Shown here piece by piece: positions 6,583 through 10,078 of a DNA stretch of 10,078 bases. The DNA lies in assembly GCA_035558335.1 (NCBI GenBank), contig DATMCM010000607.1, forward strand, positions 1 through 10,078, given 5' to 3'. This DNA is from Onstottus_B sp035558335 (GTDB taxonomy: Bacteria > Acidobacteriota > Blastocatellia > UBA7656). Each line of letters starts with the position of its first letter. Within the stretch, counting starts at the first letter, position 1. Below the pieces are notes generated by a model. It made no database searches and had not been told where the DNA came from. It saw only the letters and a list, made by a program, of their open reading frames with translations. Both the position numbers and the translations under genes were made by a program.

Positions 6583-6609
6583 TTGGCACAGCCATTGCCA
6601 CAGGATAAT
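6583..6609 (+). promoter_or_regulatory. Candidate sigma54 (-24/-12) promoter of lpxC, overlapping a sigma70-like -10
   Basis: TTGGCAC-AGCCA-TTGCC (6583-6599) fits the sigma54 consensus TGGCAC-N5-TTGC, with the diagnostic GG (6585-6586) and GC (6597-6598) exactly 10 nt apart. Immediately downstream, GATAAT (6604-6609) is a sigma70-like -10. TTGGCA as its -35 would be only 15 nt away. Either would start transcription a few tens of bases before the lpxC start codon. Confidence 0.45.
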
Positions 6610-6647
6610 TCAAGCTCTCACAATCGATTTACCAGAGGATCGTAGAT

Positions 6648-7529
6648 TTGATCAGACAAACGACGCTCGAAAGAGCAGTTTCGACGCGCGGCCACGGACT
6701 GCACACCGGCGAACCTTCACACATCTCCCTCAAGCCAGCCCCGGCCTATACCGGGTATGTTTTCCGGCGGACCGACCTCAACAACTTCGAGATACAGGCG
6801 GCGCCTCAGTTCGTCGCGCGAGTCAGCTACGCCACCACGCTTATGCGCAAGGGCGTAATGATCGCGACGGTCGAACACCTCCTCGCGGCACTGGCGGGAA
6901 GCCAGATCGACAACTGCATAATCGAAGTCAACTCCCTCGAAGTACCAATTCTCGATGGAAGCGCAGAGCCTTTCATCGAGATGATCGAGCAAGCCGGCGT
7001 CGCTCACCTCGAAGCCCCGCGGCAGTTCCTCCGCGTGCTGAAGCGCGTTGAAGTCGCCGAAGGCAATCGCCGCATGAGCATAAGTCCCGCGCCTATTCTC
7101 TCCATTTCATGCCTGATTGAGTTTCCTCATCCGATGATTGGAACCCAGCGTCACGATATTCAACTCGTTAATGGACAGTTCGCCCGTCAAGTCGCTTCGG
7201 CCCGGACCTTCGGATTCCTGCACGAGATCGAATCGCTGCGGAACATGGGATTGACTCGCGGAGGTTCGCTGGAGAATGCCATCGTGTTGACTCCTGAAGG
7301 CGGCATCCTGAACAGAGACGGTCTCAGGTTTGCGGACGAGTTCGTCCGGCATAAAGTCATCGATATTATCGGCGACCTTGCGCTGTTTGGAATGCCAGTC
7401 CTGGGTCACGTCGAAGCCGAGCGGTCCGGCCACGGAGTTCACACGGCGCTGGTGTCGCGCGTGCTTCGTGACGACGCGGCCTGGGAGATCATCGACTCGC
7501 CGACCGCTGAGAGCACAATGACCGTTTGA
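6648..7529 (+). CDS. lpxC: UDP-3-O-acyl-N-acetylglucosamine deacetylase
   Basis: This cytoplasmic zinc enzyme catalyses the committed step of lipid A synthesis: it removes acetate from UDP-3-O-acyl-GlcNAc. The 293-aa protein is full length (E. coli about 305). The zinc ligands are His77 (TVEHLLAAL), His235 and Asp239 (EFVRHKVIDIIGD). The catalytic base is Glu76. Lys236 and His262 (SGHGVH) match E. coli K239 and H265 with a constant offset of three. HGLHTG, ILDGSAEPF and ARTFGF are family signatures. The start is TTG at 6648: it aligns with the normal MIKQRTL-type N-terminus, AGAGGA lies 8 nt upstream, and no ATG or GTG exists between it and the in-frame stop at 6606. A weak start codon could help keep LpxC scarce. 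It is the first of three plus-strand genes, divergent from the thioesterase. Confidence 0.97.
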   Translation: MIRQTTLERAVSTRGHGLHTGEPSHISLKPAPAYTGYVFRRTDLNNFEIQAAPQFVARVSYATTLMRKGVMIATVEHLLAALAGSQIDNCIIEVNSLEVPILDGSAEPFIEMIEQAGVAHLEAPRQFLRVLKRVEVAEGNRRMSISPAPILSISCLIEFPHPMIGTQRHDIQLVNGQFARQVASARTFGFLHEIESLRNMGLTRGGSLENAIVLTPEGGILNRDGLRFADEFVRHKVIDIIGDLALFGMPVLGHVEAERSGHGVHTALVSRVLRDDAAWEIIDSPTAESTMTV

Positions 7530-7815
7530 GAGTTCCACTGGTTCGCTTCCTCGATCCCACGGACAAAGTTGTCCATCCCCCAATGCGGCGCAGGGCTAAG
7601 GCGTCACACGCAAGCTAAACACTGCGTCAGTCTTGCTCGGGAATCCCGCAACAAAGCACAAAACTCACGATTGCGGTTTCCTCCTCGAAGGGCACGCACG
7701 TTGCACATTCAGACGTTGAGCTAGTGCTCAAAAAAAGCACTGAACTCGAACAAGGTTCGGCGCTCATGATTACACAGGCGCAATTACTACACTCTCAACC
7801 ACTGAGGAGGAACTA
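7530..7815. other. 286-bp intergenic region between lpxC and the small envelope gene
   Basis: No gene is supported here. The frame of lpxC stays open for 64 codons after its TGA, but the translation looks random. The only structure seen is the stem-loop at 7723-7741. I could not identify a convincing promoter for the downstream gene, although the length of the gap suggests one exists. Confidence 0.4.
7723..7741 (+). terminator. Stem-loop AGTGCT/AGCACT
   Basis: AGTGCT (7723-7728) and AGCACT (7736-7741) form a perfect 6-bp stem with an A-rich 7-nt loop. It lies about 195 nt after lpxC and 75 nt before the next gene. No U-run follows, so it is as likely to be a regulatory leader hairpin or protein site as a terminator. 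Confidence 0.25.
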
Positions 7816-8217
7816 ATGCCCAATCGAATCCTTGCCATCACTTTGACAGGACTATTGGTTTGCGCTCTGGTCAGCGTGCAACCGGCGTCGGCTCGCGCGA
7901 AGCCGGACAAGCAGGCCCGGCTCACCGAGAAGGTCAAATCAGGCATATTGAAGCTTGGTCCGGGAAAGGACTCGTTCGTTGCACTCAAACTTCGCGACAA
8001 GAAGGTTCTCGTGGGCTACGTCAGCGAGGTGAACGACGATTCGTTTGTTGTCTCGGACCCGAAAACCGGAACGGCGTCATCGGTTGCTTACACCGATGTT
8101 ACTCAGGTGAAGGGACACAACCTTGGCACCGGCGCGAAGATCGGAATCGGGATCGCGATCGGAGTAGGAATAGCGCTGATCGTGTTTGCAATCTATTATA
8201 ACTGCTGCACCGGTTAG
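7816..8217 (+). CDS. Small exported protein with Gly/Ile-rich C-terminal membrane segment
   Basis: A 133-aa protein of unknown function. Residues 1-27 are a signal peptide (MPNRILAITLTGLLVCALVS, cleavage after ASA). A lysine-rich stretch follows, then a short strand-rich domain: VALKLRDKKVLVGYVSEVNDDSFVV, SDPKTG and VAYTDVTQVKG. This reads like a small Sm-like or SH3-like beta-barrel, by pattern only. The end, AKIGIGIAIGVGIALIVFAI, is a membrane helix with GxGxG periodicity, followed by YYNCCTG with a Cys pair at 130-131. A consensus AGGAGG lies 5 nt before the ATG, so translation should be efficient. I recall similar proteins as common hypothetical genes in Acidobacteriota. It lies between lpxC and murA on the same strand, consistent with an envelope role, but nothing proves that. 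Confidence 0.85.
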   Translation: MPNRILAITLTGLLVCALVSVQPASARAKPDKQARLTEKVKSGILKLGPGKDSFVALKLRDKKVLVGYVSEVNDDSFVVSDPKTGTASSVAYTDVTQVKGHNLGTGAKIGIGIAIGVGIALIVFAIYYNCCTG

Positions 8218-8241
8218 GAGTGAGTAGTGACGTGTGTGCGC

Positions 8242-8342
8242 GCAAATCCGTTGGATCCGTGTCATCCGTGATCTATGTATCACTAACAAAGCGGTTCTTC
8301 CAAACACATAGACCACCGATGAAACGGATTCAACGGATTTGC
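8242..8342. repeat. Long inverted repeat with 9-bp periodicity
   Basis: The arms 8242-8278 and 8306-8342 are reverse complements at 33 of 37 positions by my count, with a 27-nt loop. The left arm is a 9-bp tandem: ATCCGTTGG, ATCCGTGTC, ATCCGTGAT (8246-8272). The right arm repeats the complementary 9-bp rhythm (ATGAAACGG, ATTCAACGG). It begins 24 bp after the stop codon of the small envelope gene and could terminate that transcript or separate it from murA. Confidence 0.88.
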
Positions 8343-8431
8343 ACGGATTCCCCCGCCGATCTGATCGCTAGCGAAATGCCGGGTACGTGTTACTTGCGCC
8401 TGTGCGCTGGAGTTTGTCCGTGCTAACATCA

Positions 8432-8458
8432 CCCCTCCCCTGGGAACAGAGTGAGGGG
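8432..8458 (+). promoter_or_regulatory. murA: Possible hairpin masking the murA ribosome-binding site
   Basis: CCCCTC (8432-8437) is the exact reverse complement of GAGGGG (8453-8458), which is the murA Shine-Dalgarno sequence, 5 nt before the ATG. The loop would be 15 nt. Pairing would hide the ribosome-binding site. Whether the upstream arm is in the mRNA depends on an unmapped start site. Confidence 0.35.
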
Positions 8459-8463
8459 CAGCA

Positions 8464-9723
8464 ATGGACAAATTCAGAATCAAAGGCGGGCGACCGCTGC
8501 ATGGACGAGTTCAGATCAGCGGCGCCAAGAATTCCGCATTGCCTTGCATGGCGGCGGCGCTCCTGACTTCGGAGAGCGTCACGCTGCACAACCTGCCGTA
8601 CGCGCGGGACATCATCACAATGCGGCGCTTGCTGGAAGACCTCGGCAGCCACGTGCTGATGCCGGAGCTTCGTACTCTGAAGATTTCGGCTGACGACGTC
8701 GAGTTCTTCGAAGCCCCCTACGAGCTGGTCAAGACGATGCGCGCGTCGGTGCTGGCACTTGGGCCGCTGCTGGCTCGCTTCGGCGAAGCGCGAGTCTCAA
8801 TGCCAGGCGGGTGTGCCATCGGACAGCGCCCGATCGATCTTCACCTCGCGGGCTTCGAGAAGCTTGGAGCTTCAGTGACGCTCGAAGACGGGGACGTGAT
8901 CGCGAGAGCAAAGCGGCTCTCCGGACGCGAGATATCGTTCGACACCGTCACGGTCACCGGCACCGAGAATTTGATGATGGCCGCCGCGCTTGCAGACGGA
9001 GTGACCGTCCTGAGCAACGCCGCTCGCGAGCCGGAGATCGTAGACCTGGCCGAGTTGCTCAACAAGATGGGCGCGCGAATAGAAGGCGCCGGCCGCAGCA
9101 TGATTACCATCGAAGGTGTAGAGCGGCTAGGCGGCGCCGAACACACGATCATTCCTGATCGGATCGAGGCCTCGACCTTCGTGGTCGCCGCGGCCATCAC
9201 CGGCGGCTCTCTTGAAATAACGAATTGCAATCCTCAGCACATCACGTCCGTTCTGGACAAAGTCCGCGAGGCAGGAGTTACCATCGAACAACCGAACGCT
9301 TTTTCCCTCAGGGTGAAGGCTCCAGAACACCTCAAGCCCTCGGACATGACGACCATGCCTCATCCCGGTTTTCCCACCGACGTTCAAGCTCAGTACATGG
9401 CATTGATGGCGTTTGCTGACGGCGTCTCGACAATCACCGAGACCATTTTTGAGAACCGTTTCATGCACGCATCGGAGCTGCTAAGGATGGGAGCCAACAT
9501 TCATCTGAACGGGCGGCAAGCGGTGGTGGAAGGCGGAGGAGGGTTGATGGGCGCGCGAGTGCAAGCATCGGACTTGAGGGCCTCGGCTTCGCTGGTATTA
9601 GCCGGGCTGGCCGCTCGCGGGGAGACTATCATCGATCGCGTATACCACATCGATCGCGGCTACGAGAAGATCGAGGAGAAGCTAGGCTCGGTCGGCGCAG
9701 AAATTGAAAGGTTCAGAGAATGA
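8464..9723 (+). CDS. murA: UDP-N-acetylglucosamine 1-carboxyvinyltransferase
   Basis: MurA transfers enolpyruvate from PEP to UDP-GlcNAc, the first committed step of peptidoglycan synthesis in the cytoplasm. The 419-aa protein has the standard length. Lys22 and Asn23 lie in SGAKNSALP. The catalytic Cys117 lies in MPGGCAIGQRPIDLH (E. coli Cys115), and a Cys here, rather than Asp, predicts fosfomycin sensitivity of the enzyme. Asp306 lies in GFPTDVQAQ (E. coli D305). Arg372 and Arg398 match E. coli R371 and R397. The two-domain inside-out barrel pattern is intact, with no truncation. GAGGGG sits 5 nt before the ATG and may be covered by an upstream CCCCTC. murA is on the same strand as lpxC and the small envelope gene, but the 246-bp gap with a long hairpin suggests its own promoter. 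A heptamer array begins 11 bp after the stop. Confidence 0.98.
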   Translation: MDKFRIKGGRPLHGRVQISGAKNSALPCMAAALLTSESVTLHNLPYARDIITMRRLLEDLGSHVLMPELRTLKISADDVEFFEAPYELVKTMRASVLALGPLLARFGEARVSMPGGCAIGQRPIDLHLAGFEKLGASVTLEDGDVIARAKRLSGREISFDTVTVTGTENLMMAAALADGVTVLSNAAREPEIVDLAELLNKMGARIEGAGRSMITIEGVERLGGAEHTIIPDRIEASTFVVAAAITGGSLEITNCNPQHITSVLDKVREAGVTIEQPNAFSLRVKAPEHLKPSDMTTMPHPGFPTDVQAQYMALMAFADGVSTITETIFENRFMHASELLRMGANIHLNGRQAVVEGGGGLMGARVQASDLRASASLVLAGLAARGETIIDRVYHIDRGYEKIEEKLGSVGAEIERFRE

Positions 9724-9734
9724 AGAAGGGGGGC

Positions 9735-9846
9735 GGTGGCCGGTGGCCGGTGGCCGGTGGGCGGTGATTGGTGGGCGGTGATTGGTGGGCGGTGGGCGGT
9801 GGCCGGTGATTGGTGGACGGTGGCCGGTGATTGGTGGTCGGTGGCC
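9735..9846 (+). repeat. Left arm of large heptamer array (16 GGTG-N3 units)
   Basis: There are sixteen uninterrupted 7-bp units. Every unit keeps GGTG, while the other three bases vary among GCC, GGC, ATT, GAC and GTC. It begins 11 bp after the murA stop codon. The G-rich strand is the coding strand, so RNA from murA would carry many GG runs and could pair with the right arm or form two-layer G-quadruplexes. Confidence 0.95.
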
Positions 9847-9880
9847 GGATTAGTCCACCCACAAGTAAGGACCAATCATA
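9847..9880. other. Unique spacer between the heptamer arms
   Basis: About 34 bp lack the 7-bp rhythm, apart from ACCAATC near the right edge. They would form the loop if the two arms paired. No gene or motif is seen. Confidence 0.5.
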
Positions 9881-10078
9881 GTCACCGATCATTCACCACT
9901 GGTGACCCATCACCGCACCGACAACCGATCACCCACTATCGATCATAGATCACCGATCACCGGTCACCGATCACCGACCACCGACCACCGATCACCGGCC
10001 ACCGATCACCGACCACCGATCACCGATCACCGATCACCGACCACCGATCACCGATCACCGATCACCGACCACCGACCA
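9881..10078 (-). repeat. Right arm of large heptamer array, in opposite orientation, runs off the window
   Basis: From 9949 to 10074 there are 18 perfect-period units of NNCACCG (ATCACCG, ACCACCG, GTCACCG, GCCACCG), with a further partial unit at the edge. From 9881 to 9948 the same 7-bp phase is decayed, with one 5-bp unit (9916-9920). CACC on this strand is the complement of the left arm's GGTG, so the arms face each other as an inverted repeat. The end lies beyond the window. Confidence 0.93.

Noticed and set aside
6196..6645. A 149-codon plus-strand frame covering the thioesterase and the divergent promoter region
   Set aside because: It is antisense to a thioesterase with conserved catalytic spacing and has no recognisable domain. 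The region before lpxC carries promoter-like motifs instead.
7527..7724. Selenocysteine read-through of the lpxC TGA, since selC is present and the frame stays open 64 codons
   Set aside because: LpxC is already full length at the TGA. The extra residues look random (Arg/Ser/His-rich, no motif), no SECIS-like hairpin is seen right after the TGA, and 64 open codons occur by chance a few percent of the time.
9736..9948. Open reading frames on both strands across the heptamer array (Trp/Gly-rich or Pro/His-rich peptides)
   Set aside because: They are direct translations of the 7-bp repeat, with low complexity, no ribosome-binding site and no known domain.
9881..10078. CRISPR array
   Set aside because: The period is 7 bp with no spacers and no cas genes. 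CRISPR repeats are about 23-50 bp separated by unique spacers.

Overview
The window reads as chromosomal DNA of a Gram-negative bacterium. It carries a complete lpxC (lipid A) and a complete murA (peptidoglycan), and several proteins with Sec-type signal peptides. Moderate-to-high GC, a very long BNR/VPS10-like secreted propeller protein and a small secreted protein with a Gly/Ile-rich C-terminal membrane segment resemble what I know from Acidobacteriota. That placement is an inference, not a proof. A selenocysteine tRNA gene shows that the organism probably makes selenoproteins, but none is evident here.

Layout. 1-150: no gene, only a weak hairpin. 151-3525 (-): secreted BNR/VPS10-like propeller protein. 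3663-4115 (-): small secreted lipocalin-like protein, separated from the previous gene by a strong hairpin. 4116-4308: divergent promoter region. 4309-4689 (+): single-domain response-regulator-like protein with eroded switch residues. 4690-4882: convergent intergenic region, mostly one long imperfect palindrome. 4883-5731 (-): nitrilase-superfamily amidohydrolase. 5833-5931 (-): selC. 5998-6411 (-): FlK-like hotdog thioesterase. 6412-6647: divergent region with a sigma70-like promoter for the thioesterase and a sigma54-like/sigma70-like promoter for lpxC. 6648-7529 (+): lpxC with a TTG start. 7816-8217 (+): small membrane-anchored or secreted protein. 8464-9723 (+): murA. 9724-10078: large inverted array of 7-bp repeats that runs off the window.

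How the genes relate. LpxC and MurA are the committing enzymes of lipid A and peptidoglycan synthesis, which both draw on UDP-GlcNAc. They lie on one strand with a small envelope protein between them. The left half is a loose set of secreted proteins and single enzymes with no clear shared pathway.

The most unusual content is non-coding. Five sites carry short-period tandem repeats (7, 8 or 9 bp). Four of these are folded into inverted, hairpin-capable arms. Each site lies against the 3' end of a gene: nitrilase, selC, thioesterase, the small envelope gene and murA. In two cases the repeat contains the gene's stop codon. Their sequences differ but the architecture is shared, so they may be a family of repeat-built 3'-end palindromes.
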